Shown: positions 1 to 29,884, numbered from the stretch's first letter. The stretch is 64,000 nucleotides of DNA from Flaccisagitta enflata (GCA_965153355.1 OZ231128.1:34100001-34164000), one strand, 5' to 3'. Made by a program: numbers and translations. The notes: a model not told the origin generated them from the sequence alone.

Positions 1-160
1 AAAAAGAATTAAAGAATGAAGGAATGAAAGAAAGAAGGAATGAAAGAAAGAAGGAATGAAAGAAAGAAGGAATGAAAGAAAGAAGGAATGAAAGGAAGAA
101 GGAATGAAAGGAAGAAGGAAAGAAAGAAACAGGGAGGAAAGAAGGAATGAAGGAAAGAGC
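1..160 (+). repeat. purine-rich GAATGAAAGAAAGAAG-type repeat
   Basis: Tandem GGAATGAAAGAAAGAA units with substitutions. Confidence 0.8.
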
Positions 161-254
161 AGAAATAAAGAATTCATGAAAGACAAAGAAAAAAACAGAG
201 AAGAAAAAGAAAAAGTAACCTGAGGTTGAAATATTGTCGTGGCAAATGGTCTCC

Positions 255-450
255 CATGCCCAAACACATACACACAAGCGCGTGTGCACACAAACGCACA
301 TGCACGTACACATACACACACACTTGCGCGCATACACACACATTTGCACGCACACACACACACTCGCACGCACACACACACACACATTCGCACACACGCA
401 CACGCACAAACGCACACACACAAACGCACACACACACACACACACACACA
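255..450 (+). repeat. imperfect (CA)n with CGCACA variants
   Basis: CACACACA interrupted by CGCACGCACA blocks. Between it and the next repeat (480-900) are TTTGGGTACTTTGGGTACTC-type repeats and no gene. Confidence 0.85.
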
Positions 451-904
451 ATCACGACCATTTTATAGTGTTTTTGTTTTGAATTTGGAGGTCGGGGACA
501 AGGAAAGGGCAGAAAAGCATGGATGCGAACGCTTTGGGGAGGATGCGCGTTCGCATCCACTCCTATATTCTATCAGATGCGTTCGCGTCCTTATCCGCGT
601 TTACCAAAATCTCGCGCATCCTGTGCGTTCGCATTCGCATCCCGGATCGCATCCTTATCCCTGCTTGGTACTTTGGGGTACTCTAGGTACTTTTGGGTAC
701 TTTAGGGTACTAGTTGTTCTTTTAGAAATGTTTTTTCGGGTATTTTTAGGTTTTTGTGGGTATTCTGGGATATTTTTTGGGTATTATTGGGTATTTTTGG
801 GTACTTTTGGGTAAAATATTGTACTGCATTGTTTCAATGTTGTATCGATATCATATTGATATTGTATCAATACAATACCCTATACATATCACCCAGGCTT
901 GGAG

Positions 905-1223
905 GGGAGGAAGGGCAAAATAAAGGGTGGGAGGGAGGGAATACAGGAAGGAAAGAAAGAATGGAAGGAAGGGAGGAAGGAAAGGAGGAAGGTAGGGAAG
1001 GAGGAAGGGAGGAAGGGAGGAAGGGAGGCAGAAAAAAAGAAGGAAGGAATGTAGGAAGGAATGTATGCATGAAGTTGTGTGTTACTGTAAAACGACGCAC
1101 GCGACTGTTAGCCTGTTGGGCTTGTTCAACTGACAGCTTGTCTTGATCAACATAACTTACCGATAAGGGCGGCTAATCGCCGTATGAAAAAAGTTGTAAA
1201 TGCTGGGAGAAAAGGAGAGAGAA

Positions 1224-1318
<95 letters not shown>

Positions 1319-1320
1319 AA
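905..1320 (+). repeat. GGAAGGGA-rich tract, then (GA)n(CAGA)n
   Basis: 905-1050 is purine-rich; 1206-1264 is (GA)n; 1264-1320 is (CAGA)n. Confidence 0.85.
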
Positions 1321-1368
1321 GAAGGAGCAGGGTGAAATGCAAGTGATTCGAAAGCTGGCGTCATCTTG

Positions 1369-1498
1369 ACCCTTTTTATATGCGTCATCGCATCTCTATA
1401 AGAGGGTCTGTCCATCAGTCCGTCCGTTGATCTGTCCCTTACGCTTCCTCTAATATCATGTAGAGGACGCTTCGATTTGCCCGCCTGGGCTTGTTTTA
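1369..1498 (+). mobile_element. hairpin element, subfamily B
   Basis: ATGCGTCATCGCAT hairpin, then CTCTATAAGAGGGTCTGTCC, a GTCC-rich tract, and the end GCCCGCCTGGGCTTGTTTT. Confidence 0.55.
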
Positions 1499-1877
1499 TG
1501 TTACACAATCAGGATCAATGAAAAATATTGATCCTTGAAAAGAAAGGGAAAAAATAGAAAAATCGAAAAAGATTTGAAAAATCATAGCGCAAAAAGTATC
1601 GATCGCACGGAATTCTGTTTGGCGTCATCTGAAAGAGGAGAATTAGCTCTTTCTTAACTAAAAATTTCATTTGTATTCCCATTCGACCCCAAAACAGGCC
1701 AACTTCCTCAAAAAACCCACAAGAAAAAGGGAAAACCGTTTTTCTTCGCGGAACTCAAGAAGTCTTCAAATCTTCAAATCGTCGACTTTTTTCCAAATGA
1801 TGCTATAGCTTCTAGTCTTAGTATATTCATTTCTTCGGCTTGATACAAATCATTCAACACATTTCCAAACATTGCAG

Positions 1878-1969
1878 GAAGAATTTCGTTGCGATGGATT
1901 TTTATTTCCGCGAACTGAGCTATCAGAAAATTGAACAGCACATATCCTACAACTTCTGGGCTTTGCTAA
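1878..1969 (+). CDS. DEG/ENaC penultimate coding exon
   Basis: The first base ends a split codon and the exon closes in phase 1 at A|GTGAGT. It encodes the beta-strand region leading into TM2 and ends in YNFWALL plus the first base of a serine codon. Confidence 0.85.
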
Positions 1970-2235
1970 GTGAGTGAAACTTAGGGGATTTCAATTTCAC
2001 CCTATCCATGGATTCGTTTTGTCGAATATCTGTTAGTTTGATCAGCAGTCTTTTGTTTATATGTCAAAGAGGTTACACAATGTAACATAGATTTATATTC
2101 TCTACAGGTGACATTGGCGGAGCCATGGGCTTGTTGATGGGAGCTACATTCTTCTCTGTTTTGGAATGTTTTGATAACCTAATTCACTTTTTGATGATGA
2201 AGCGGAGAAGAGCCCAAACCAAAATTTGGTCTTGA
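1878..2235 (+). CDS. DEG/ENaC (amiloride-sensitive) sodium channel, last two coding exons
   Basis: This is the C-terminal end of an epithelial/acid-sensing-type sodium channel subunit, which forms trimeric plasma-membrane cation channels. Exon 1 (1878-1969) follows the acceptor attgcag and encodes KNFVAMDFYFRELSYQKIEQ and then HISYNFWALL. The phase-1 donor is gtgagt and the next acceptor is ctacag. Exon 2 (2108-2235) encodes SDIGGAMGLLMGATFF, the second transmembrane helix, and a short basic tail ending in TGA at 2233. The family's post-thumb strand (NxxxxxVYFxELxYE), the LLSDIGG pre-pore turn and the pore helix are all visible. In most family members the selectivity filter reads G-x-S; here it reads G-A-T. 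Upstream exons (N-terminus, TM1, cysteine-rich loop) were not found in 1-1870 and probably lie before the window. Family assignment is secure; the subtype cannot be named. Confidence 0.88.
2108..2235 (+). CDS. DEG/ENaC last coding exon (TM2 and C-terminus)
   Basis: It starts after ctctacag and completes the serine codon before DIGG. It ends after the basic tail KRRRAQTKIWS with TGA. The cytoplasmic tail is only about 12 residues and no PY motif is seen. Confidence 0.88.
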
Positions 2236-2298
2236 TAAGAACCGTATTTCCTGTAATTAGCGCCCCGGGCACTTTTGAATTTACAGCCCCTAAGGGCA

Positions 2299-2828
2299 AT
2301 CATCTAGAATCCGGGATTGAGATTTTCAGAGGCGAAGACAGTAGCCAAATGTTTCTGTAGGACTCGGGCGAGCACGAGGAAGGTTATTGACGTTCATTTT
2401 ACGCTGTTTATGTTTAGGGTTAGGGGTGGGGTTAGGGTTAGGGGTGGAGTTAGGGTTAGGAGTGGGGTTAGGGTTAGGGTTAGTCGTGAGGTTAGGGTTA
2501 GGGTTAGGGTTAGGAGTGGGGTTGGGGTTAGGGTTAAGGGGTAGGGGTAGGGTTGGGGTTGGGTTAGGGTTGTTAGGGTTAGGGGTTGGGTTAGGTTTAG
2601 GGGTGGGGTTGGGGTTAGGGGTAGGTTTAGGGATAAGGGTTAGGGTTAAGGTTAGGGGTGCGGTTAGGATTAGGGGTGGGATTAGGGGTAGGGGTAGGGG
2701 TGGTGTTAGGGTTAGGGTTAGGGGTGGCGTCAGTTGTTTTAGATCATGGTAGATGTCAATTTCAATGGAGCTTTTTCATTATGCGTCTTTAATAAAACAG
2801 TTTTACTCAATCCCGGATACTAGATGAT
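2299..2828. mobile_element. TIR-bounded element carrying a telomere-like (TTAGGG-type) array
   Basis: A 23-nt terminal inverted repeat (2299-2321 and 2806-2828, one mismatch; core CCGGGATTGAG) encloses a degenerate (GGGTTA)n / (GGGGTTA)n array at about 2416-2735. Confidence 0.6.
2791..2796 (+). promoter_or_regulatory. possible polyadenylation signal AATAAA
   Basis: The hexamer AATAAA lies about 555 nt downstream of the DEG/ENaC stop codon. It sits inside the TIR-bounded element at 2299-2828, so its use is uncertain. Confidence 0.3.
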
Positions 2829-3227
2829 AGCCTATCTAAGTCTACAATATTGCATAAATTTGTAAAAAATGACCATCAAATTTTACCTTTAAAAAAAAAT
2901 GTTGCCTGATTGAGTGATTTTGAGCATTTTAGCTCATCTAGCTCATTTGGCTCAGACCTATTTTTCTGATTTTCAATGCAATTGATCTAGCAAATAAAAA
3001 AATTTATAATGACTGAAGAAAAAAGGTTGGTGAAAAATAACCAAAGCTTACGACTTTTTTCTCACGGCGACAGCCGCCATCACTGGTATATGACTTATTT
3101 CATACGTTTACAGTTTCTATTGTTCTCCATCAGGTAGCCCAAAAATCAAAACATTGTGTCTTTCATGAATCACTGCGCTGAGGCTACGAAACACTGCTTG
3201 ATGATTCCCGTAATACTAAGTTTTTTT

Positions 3228-3749
3228 AGTCGCGTGCTACGCGACTCTACACCCCGCTTTGTCCGTCGGTCGGTCGGTTGGTCGGTCGGTTGGTCGGTCG
3301 GTTGGTCCGTCACACTTTACTTTTTTTATTCGTTTTATTTCTACTGACTCATTTTAGGTCAATTGGGTTATTTATAGTCAAATTAGATCATTTTAAGTCA
3401 TTTCAAGTCATTTTAAGTCAGTTTAAGTCAATTTAAGTCATTTGAGTTATTTCAATAATTTTCATCATTTTTGAGATTTTAGGTCTGTTTAAGTCAATTT
3501 AGGTCAGTTTAATTCAATTTCAGTAATTCTAGGTCAATTAAATTCTTTTAAAGTCATTTTAAGTCAATTTAAGTCAATTTAAGTCATTATAGTCACTAAA
3601 TCATTTTAGTCATTTTAGGTCATTTTAGATCATTTTAAGTCATGTTACATATATCAAATTCAATAAAAGTCATTTTAGTTATGTGGTTATGTAATAAGCT
3701 AATTACATATTTAAGTCTCGCACGCGACTTATAGGTGTTGGCCTTGTTT
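3228..3749 (+). mobile_element. hairpin element, subfamily A, with internal 10-bp array
   Basis: The 5' hairpin AGTCGCGTGCTACGCGACT (3228-3246) is followed by TTTGTCCGTC and a GGTC tract. A tandem AAGTCAnTTT array fills about 3355-3640. A third arm ACGCGACT is at 3722-3729 and the end GGCCTTGTTT at 3740-3749. Confidence 0.65.
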
Positions 3750-4745
3750 CTTTCGGAACTTCGTTCTTTTCAATATATAGTTGGCTTGGATTTCGCTAAA
3801 ACGCACTCTACAAGCCATTGATTATTCTAGATTGTAGAAAACAAGGAGTTTAGGAGCAGTAGAATGATTGTATTTGTAGGAAGATGACAAATAGTAAAAA
3901 AAAATACAATGAACGGTACATACAATTTAACTCAATAGCAGAAATAGAAAAAATGACCAGGGCAATTTTGACTAGAAGTACAGAGGAATGAAGATACAAG
4001 TGAGTATAGATATCCTGAATAATTTCCCAAAGAAAGTCTTAAGATTGCCTCAATATAAAATGGCATAAAAGATGATCGAAAAATGGACACACACACTTCG
4101 AAAAGATCACCCCAAAACTTCGTCATTTCCAACGTACATTTCAAATTATTTTTCTGTTCAATTACTTCAATAAACTTCTTTTAGCAACAACAGACTATCA
4201 GATTTTAGTGGCTAATTTTTTTACTCCAATATGTTCTCTTCAATTTTCGGTGAAAGACCTCCCAAGACTTGATGATCTCAACAAGGAGTTTTCACCTCTT
4301 CCTCTTCCTCCGTTGTTGCCAGACTCCATCATCCACGACTTTTCCTAAGAATGAATAAAATGTCTTCATGTGCGCCAAAGCTGGTCTATAGGAGATCCTA
4401 TCGGTCATTTGGGTGGTCAGTCTTCAGACCATCTTCAGAGCATCGTTAGACAAATGTTCAGTCTGTCTATCGGTTGGTTGTTTATAAACAATCTATCAGT
4501 TGCATGTGTTTGCCGCCTTGTTAGGGGAAAGAAAGTAATTAGAATTTACAAAACTACATGCGATAGAAACACTTTTTCAACGTTTCTTTATCAAGTGACA
4601 GAAAAGTGAACAAGGAAAAATACTTCACACTAAATGATGTTAACGATCAGCAGATTATTTGCTCTTACAGATATAGAAAAAGTATTGGACATCTTAGACA
4701 TTTCTTTGGTTCTCATACTCTTACTAGCTAGTACTTAAGAAATGA

Positions 4746-4751
4746 TTTATT
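4746..4751 (-). promoter_or_regulatory. CTNNAL1: polyadenylation signal of CTNNAL1
   Basis: AATAAA on the minus strand about 87 nt after the TGA; correct distance and orientation. Confidence 0.55.
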
Positions 4752-4837
4752 GATACATCGAAATCGAGCATTACGGGAAACCGCCAACCTTCCCCACCCG
4801 ACCACACCTCCTTTCAGCATATCCGCCAATTTGGCTG

Positions 4838-22488
<17,651 letters not shown>

Positions 22489-22819
22489 CTAAAGCGAAGG
22501 CAATCGTAATATAGAATTAGTCTCAAACTAAGGTCTTAAATCGCCATGAGCACTTCAATGACGTATTGTCACTCTATATTTCCGAGTGTTGGTTGCTCCG
22601 TCCGCAACGCATTCATTTTACAGTCGCTGCTAAGGTGTGTCCAATGCAATGTCCATACTTTGGTAGCTTCGTAACGCGAAATTTCGGAAAATGCGAAATC
22701 GAACAAAATATATGATTTTTGAGCCCATCCATATGACCGCCCCCGCCCTACTCACTACAATGGTCTTAATTTGTGGTTCTATAGAATGAATATGGAAAGA
22801 ATCTGGCGTGTATATAGTT

Positions 22820-23100
22820 GATTATTCTCCCCCCCCCCCACAGAATGGAACAGAATTAAAGGGTTTTGAGATGGGGAAGAAAATCAAAGAGTAGAAAATA
22901 AGAAGAAAAAATGTTTTTTTTGAAGATTTAACATTCTTGGCAGTTCAAAAAGGTGAAATTTGATTACTACAGCACAATTTATCACAATTTAAACCAATAG
23001 TATACTTTTTTATGCTTTGTAGGGAATCAAATCATAGACTTTGTAACATGACACAACATGTCGTGGGAAAAAAAATCAGAGGTGGAGGGGGGGGGGGGAA
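22820..23100 (+). other. G- and C-run flanked repeat related to the hAT-like interior
   Basis: Contains ATGGGGAAGAAAATCA and TTGGCAGTTCAAAAAGG / TTTGATTACTACAGCAC. These blocks are also present, complemented and in different order, at about 34570-34675. Bounded by (C)n at 22830 and (G)n at 23083. Confidence 0.4.
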
Positions 23101-23400
23101 CAAAAGCCACTCAATTATAAACACCCCTCCGAAGAAACATTTTCTCACATCAATCAATTCTATTCAACTACAGCATTATTGACGGAGTTCCTAGGTCAAA
23201 TCTATATCGAACTTTTGTCGATCAAATGGAACAAGAAAAGTGCTTGAAATTGAAATATTGAAATTGAAATATTGAAATATTGAATTATTGCCATTTATTT
23301 CAATGCCCTAATTGAGCCCATCCTACTACCCACCCGCATTTTATCTCCTGCACTACTGCGACTACTTATTGGTAAGTTTCCGACCTTATTTAGAAAATTC

Positions 23401-23795
23401 TCAGGTCTTCGCAAGAAATTCTTTTGTATCACTGCCCCGAGCAATGACCAGAAAATCCACTGCAATATCACCCATGAAGTCCTCATGCAACTTATGCCTG
23501 GACGTTTTGTTTTGGTAACAAGCAATCGTCATTGCAATGGAAATAAGCGTATGATCCTACCTTGAAACTTCTTTCGCGTCACTCCAGCAATTTTCTTTAT
23601 TTGGTAGAATGCGAAGAACCGTAGTGACTAAAGAAACAAAAAAGAATTCAGCGATATATTTTATAGATTGCGCTTATTAGCAAAATTCTCAGTCATCAGT
23701 ATTTCACCCTTTCTTTCAGAATTCTACCGTAAAGTATTCAAATGGTTGTTTGTTTTTGTAAAAATTATTTTACCTTGTTTGCTCCACGTACGCAT
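23401..23795 (-). CDS. possible small three-exon gene, 61 aa, function unknown
   Basis: Three segments on the minus strand join in phase: 23795-23774 (MRTWSKQ plus one base, donor gtaaaa), 23627-23561 (acceptor tttctttag, TTVLRILPNKENCWSDAKEV, donor gtagga) and 23497-23401 (acceptor cgtccag, HKLHEDFMGDIAVDFLVIAR and onward, TGA). The composition is protein-like, with amphipathic and acidic stretches. No family was recognised, and no signal peptide or membrane helix is obvious. The acceptor of the last exon has a poor pyrimidine tract. The start could lie further upstream, because the frame stays open into the pyrimidine-rich region. It lies about 0.9 kb upstream of CTNNAL1 on the same strand but cannot be its N-terminus, because a stop intervenes. 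Confidence 0.35.
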
Positions 23796-23952
23796 GAAGT
23801 ACGAGTAGCACGCAGAGACCGGAGGAAGAGGAGGAAAAATAGTTAAAAATGGCGCATAAGAGGAAAGGAGGAAAGGAGGAAAAAGAAGAGGAGGAAGCGC
23901 TACCAGACCGAAAGGAGGAAAGGAAGGAAAGATGGGAAAGAAGCGCAGAGCG

Positions 23953-24137
<185 letters not shown>

Positions 24138-24814
24138 AGATGGTCGTTTGTTTCATCTTAGTGGTTAGGTGTCGCTTTACGTTCCGGATCTCGACAGCGG
24201 CGAATGAATATGACGTTGGCAACTGAACAAATGACAAGGAGAATCTTAAAAATTCTTGAAGCCCCAGAGAGGCTTAAGTTCGTCCAACCATCTGTCATTT
24301 AGTTCGTTCCTCCGTCCCATCTTAACTGCGCCTATCAGCAGTGCCAATTAGCAGTGCGCCTATAAGCAGTTTTCAGTATTTCTCCCTTTCTGATCTGATA
24401 GTTTTTGAGTTTTTAGTAAATTGCTAATTTAAGTGACTCCATAAGAGGCTGTGTTTGTAGGTCTGTCCAACCGTCGGTCCATCCATCTGTTTGCCTGTCC
24501 ATCTATCCGTCTATGTGTCCGTCCGACCATCTGTCCATTTGTCTGTCCATCCGTCCTTCCGTCTGTCCGTCCATCCGTCGGAAGGTCGGAAACGCGAAAA
24601 CTTGCATGATGTGAAATCGGCTGAAATAGTGATACAGTGAAGCTTCACCGGTGCGCATTTCATGGGACTGGATAACATTATGCCAAATAGTGAAGCTGCC
24701 TTATAGCTAAAATAAATATAACCTCAAAATCTCACATGGAACAATACCGCCCAGTCTTCTCTGATGTATGGTTCTGCATGCTGGAATTATAAAAGCACAG
24801 TTTGAAAATTGTTG

Positions 24815-24990
24815 ATGACAAAGGTTGTGGTGATGAAAGCCATGGTTTTTAGGGCTACAGTTGTAAGGACCACGGTCCTGAGGGCCGCAGTTATAAGGGC
24901 CGCAGTTACCAGGGTTGCGGTCATAAGGGCTGCGGTTGTAAGTGCCGTGGTTTTAAGTGCCGCAGTTGTGAGGGCAGCGGCTGTAAAGTC
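24815..24990 (+). repeat. 15-bp minisatellite GGCCGCAGTTATAAG type
   Basis: About 11 diverged units; translates in one frame as an A/V/R/T-rich repeat without a plausible gene. Confidence 0.75.
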
Positions 24991-25259
24991 GCCCACAGGC
25001 AGCTATTATTCACAACGAATTTTTTTGATCATTGTTATTGGATATCCTTAACAAATAAGTGCATAATTATTGTAAACCCAAGCAAGTTTTCGCGGAACGC
25101 AAAATGGCGAACGCCATTAGTCACTTTAAATTTCATTAAAAGACATTCTATGAATATCAAATATCAACTCTTTATTGAACAGATGTTGTTTGACTTCAGC
25201 GGATGTAGAAGCGGTGGAAGCGGCATAGATATCACCCGCGTCTACATCTCTAGGTAGAA

Positions 25260-25308
<49 letters not shown>

Positions 25309-25354
25309 ACAGTGTAAGAACGTAGCGTTGAATCTCTCTAGCTGTTAGACATCC

Positions 25355-25562
25355 CATATTTTTGTCACGTGCAATGCGACTCTAAAACCACTTTTCAGTT
25401 GGTCGGTCTGTCTGTCGACCATTCCGTCGATTGGTCGGTCCGTCCATCACATATGTCGACTTTCGCGGCCTTTTGTCTTGCTTCTCCTGCCAAAGTGGCC
25501 TCCATCATCATCACTGCCCCCGCCCAACCATGCGCGACTAGATGGTTGCCGGCCTTGTTTCA
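25355..25562 (+). mobile_element. hairpin element, subfamily A
   Basis: TCACGTGCAATGCGACTCTA, GGTCGGTCTGTC tract, GCGCGACT arm and GCCGGCCTTGTTT end. Immediately downstream (25580-25760) is a further partial copy starting CTCGCGACTATAAGAGGC. Confidence 0.55.
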
Positions 25563-25934
25563 TTTTCAATCTTTGCTTTAAGTTGTGGTCTCGCGACTAT
25601 AAGAGGCTTTGTTCGTCTGTCGGTCCGTTGGTCAGTGGTGATCAAGATGAAAAGCGTGAAATGCGTATTTAGGATGCTGTGTTTGTAAGGGGGTGCTGAA
25701 GGGCGTTGTAAACCCCTGCCTACCCGTCCGTGATGATATTGTAACCCTGCGTTATTTGTTCTTCATTTTTTAAACCTTTTTTTTTTCTTGGTATTTTGGC
25801 ACTGATCAGTGTCTTTCCTCCACAGTGGGATAGTCATACATCTTTTAAATTGACTGACAGACTAATAGAAACATTTTTTTTTGCATGGACGCATCTAAAA
25901 GATTTAGTAAACGTAAGACTGGTGAAGAAATCGT

Positions 25935-26578
25935 TGTTCAAACCACCATGCAATCATCTAGGAAAGACGTTTCAAACCACTGTGCGATCATGTAAGAAAA
26001 ATGTGTCAAACCACTGTACGATCATGTAGGAAAGACATTTCAAACCACCATGCAATCAGTAGGAAAGATGTTTCAAACCACCGTGCAATCACGTAGGAAA
26101 GACAATAAACCACTGTGCGATCACAGAGGAAAGACGTTTCAAACCACCGTGCGATCATGTAGGAAAGACATTCCAAACCAGCATGCAATCACATAGGAAT
26201 GACATTTCAAACCACAGTGCAATCACATAGGAATGACGTTTCAAACCACTGTGTGTTCACATGGGAAGATGTTTCAAACCACCGTGCGATCACGTAGGAA
26301 AGACGTTTCAAACCACAGTGCGATCACATAGGAAAGACGCTTCAAACCACAGTGGGATCACAGAGGAAAAACATTTCAAACCACAGTGCGATCATGTAGG
26401 AAAGAGGTTTCGAACCACATTGAGATCACGTAGGAAAGACGTTTCAAACCACAGTGCGATCATGTAGGAAAGACGTTTCAAACCACAGTGCGATCACATA
26501 GGAAAGACGTTTCGAACCACTGTGCGATCACGTAGGAAAGACGTTTCAAACCACAGTGCGATCACGTAGGAAAGACGT
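25935..26578 (+). repeat. 34-bp minisatellite, about 19 units
   Basis: Unit contains GTAGGAAAGACGTTTCAAAC and CACAGTGCGATCAC. Adjacent units differ mainly at ACAGTG/ACCGTG/ACTGTG and CACGTAGG/CATGTAGG. Confidence 0.9.
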
Positions 26579-26667
26579 GGCCTTGGAATAATGGAAAAAT
26601 GTGAGAGATGTTTTTTTTTCTCAATTCAAAGACGTCCTTGCATTTCGAAGGGCATTATCTGCCAAAC

Positions 26668-26722
26668 TGCTCAATCTATCTACCTATCTATCTATCTGTC
26701 TATCTATCTATCCATCTGTCTG

Positions 26723-26770
<48 letters not shown>

Positions 26771-26875
26771 CCTATCTACCTATCTATCTATCTATCTATC
26801 TATCTGTCTATCTGTCTATCTATGTATCTATCTATCGGTCTATCTATATCTATCTATCTATCTATCTATCTATCG

Positions 26876-26916
<41 letters not shown>

Positions 26917-26971
26917 ACTATCTTTCTATCTTTTTATATATTCATCTATCTATAATCTATATATTTATCTA

Positions 26972-27067
<96 letters not shown>

Positions 27068-27154
27068 ACTATCTATCTATATGTTTATCTATCTATATAT
27101 TCATCTATCTATATATTTATCTATCCATCTATATATCTCTCTATCTATCTATTC

Positions 27155-27218
<64 letters not shown>
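26668..27218 (+). repeat. (TATC)n with central (CT)n
   Basis: Tetranucleotide tract 26668-26965 and 27059-27218 around (CT)n 26978-27058. Confidence 0.95.
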
Positions 27219-27219
<1 letters not shown>

Positions 27220-27754
27220 ACCATCCACACCTGGACTTCGGCAAGATGTTCTTGAGGGGACTAGGTAGTTTTGATAAAAAGATGAAAATACGATGTATCG
27301 AAAGAGTCTCCCAAAACATCCTAAAGAGTGAGTAGTTTCAGACGTGACATCGCCGCGGCTGAAAAGTGCCGAAAACTGCCATTTTTTAAAGAGGCGTAAC
27401 GGACATTCCGATGGATCGACGGACGGACGGACAGACCCTAACAAAGACATGCATGGACGCATTTAAAGAGAGAGAAAGGGAGGGGGGGGGGAGGGTAGAG
27501 TCAAACAGTCGTATTCTCTTAGCGTTCTTCCTCTAAAGCAATAACCCACACAGAGTGATCTGATCTTGAAGAGATATCTCACAGCCGTTCGTTATTTCAC
27601 TCTGCCGTTGATTCAATGGGTCATTAAATCAGTTCTTCATCCACATTCTCTCTTTGCTCGTCCTTGGAATTTCCTTGAGTTTTTATTGCGACATTCTTTC
27701 GGGGGGCTTTTTCTCTTTTATCGTCGACCTTGAACCCCCTCACTGCTTTTCAGT

Positions 27755-27920
27755 CGCCTGCAATACGACTCAGCAGGCCGCTGTGTCAGTTGTTTGGTCC
27801 GTCTGTCGATCGACAAGTTACAGTTAAAGCGTGTACAGTATTTCTTTTGCGTAATTGCCCCTACCCAATTGCTTATCAAATCTCTTCTCTCATGGCCCCT
27901 TCCCACCGGCCTAAACACAC
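27755..27920 (+). mobile_element. degenerate hairpin element, subfamily A
   Basis: AGTCGCCTGCAATACGACT followed by a GTCCGTCTGTCGAT tract. The 3' end is poorly preserved. Confidence 0.4.
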
Positions 27921-28169
27921 TCACTTTTTGTAATTCCTGCCAAACATGTTCCTGACTTTCTTCTCTCGCCCTCGAAAGCTTTTGTTGGGATTTTTCTGTT
28001 TAAGATTTGAGATGTTTGCTGTGTCGCCTCTTGTTTGATCATGTGTGTTCATGACATATGATGACATGATGTATTACCTTTCAATATAGGTTAGAAAAAA
28101 TAAGATGACTCGATCTCACATCACGACGACGCATCGAAACATATTTTGAACCATTGCGATTTTCAGGAA

Positions 28170-28352
28170 AACCAGGAAGGATACACGGCCACCCAAATCA
28201 CGTGCGGGTAGACAGGGGCAGCAAAAAAAAACTGTCGTTCAAGTTTGGGCAGTTTGGGCAGTGATGCAAAAATGGTCCATTAACGCCGCGCCGAAAAAGC
28301 AAAATGTCACCAACAGAGCGATGGTCTAACTGACGTAGCAAGTTAAAGAGTC
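28170..28352 (-). mobile_element. degenerate hairpin element, subfamily A
   Basis: The 3' part (GGATACACGGCCACCC, CACGTGCGGGTAGACAGG) is recognisable; the hairpin end is eroded next to the 77-bp satellite. Confidence 0.4.
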
Positions 28353-28364
28353 GTCCCTCACCAT

Positions 28365-29040
28365 CTACCATCCACCGTAACAATCACTCTCCATAATCAT
28401 TGCAAGCATACCCCCACGACAAGTACCTCCTCACTCACCATCTATCATACACTGTAACAATCACTCTTCGTGATCATTGCAAGCATAATACCACGACAAG
28501 TACCTCCTCACCGACCATCTACCATCCACCACAACAATCACTCTTCGTGATCATTGCAAGCATACTCCCACGACAAGTACCTCCTCACTCACCATCTACC
28601 ATCCACCGTAACAATCACTCTTTGTGATCATTGCAAGCATACCCCCACGACAAGTACCTCCTCACTCACCATCTATCATACACCGTAACAATCACTCTTC
28701 GTGATCATTGCAAGCATAATACCACGACAAGTACCTCCTCACCGACCATCTACCATCCACCACAACAATCACTCTTCGTGATCATTGCAAGCATACTCCC
28801 ACGACATGTACCTCCTCACTCACCATCTACCATCCACAGTAACAATCACTCTTTGTGATCATTGCAAGCATACCCCCACGACAAGTACCTCCTCACTCAC
28901 CATCTATCATACACCGTAACAATCACCCTCCATAATCATTGCAACATACCCCCACGATACGTACCTCCTCACTCACCATCTATCATACACCGTAACAATC
29001 ACCCTCCATAATCATTGCAAGCATACCCCCTCGACAAGTT
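28365..29040 (+). repeat. 77-bp satellite with 231-bp higher-order period
   Basis: Unit includes GCAAGCATACCCCCACGACA and TACCTCCTCACTCACCATCT. Three unit variants recur in the same order every 231 bp (28400 versus 28631), nearly identical. Confidence 0.9.
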
Positions 29041-29379
29041 GACGGCATTTCCTCACTCACCATGTACCAACCTCCATCTATTGGCAAACGAGGACTCTTT
29101 TTTTTCTTCTCTATTTTTGCCCCCCTACTGCTTTCCCTTTTATACCGTTTTTTCCTGTTTTGTCCTGTTCTTCTTTTTTGTTAGTTTCTTTCATTCATTT
29201 TTTCCTTTTTTCCTTTTTTTTTTTAGCTTCAGTCCCCTTTTTTTCAGCTTAGGGCTCGCAAATCGTAAAAACACCAATTAAAGAAAACTTGAAAACGGCT
29301 TTTCTCGCTCGGCCATTTCAAAAGAAATACGGCAGCTTAAGCGGGAGATAAGTCTAGATGTACAGAAAGATTGTGCGAG

Positions 29380-29680
<301 letters not shown>

Positions 29681-29884
29681 TGTGTGCCTGTATCTACGTG
29701 AAAGTAAAAAAATGGTGAAGAGGGACTGAATAGTGTTTGCTTATGTGGCTGGAACTAGAATTACGGGGATCTGGTGTCAAAGTGTTTGTATACAAACAAA
29801 GGGAAAGTACAGCAAAGTAAACAAAGCCGGACGAAGATTCATTGTGCGATGGAGCATGGCATTGCGAGGATTGGCAATGTAGAG

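Noticed and set aside
174-560. Long cysteine/valine-rich frames over (CA)n, and similar S/L, H/T, E/R, F/L-S, I/Y frames elsewhere
   Set aside because: They are translations of microsatellites, open in several frames on both strands.
24141-24240. Minus-strand segment MSFVQLPTSYSFAAVEIRN as an exon of the 61-aa gene
   Set aside because: The possible donor (AAC|GTAAAG) joins nothing in phase that I could find, and (GA)n follows.
28365-29040. Regularly spaced repeats as a CRISPR array
   Set aside because: Units are contiguous 77-mers without unique spacers, in a eukaryotic context.
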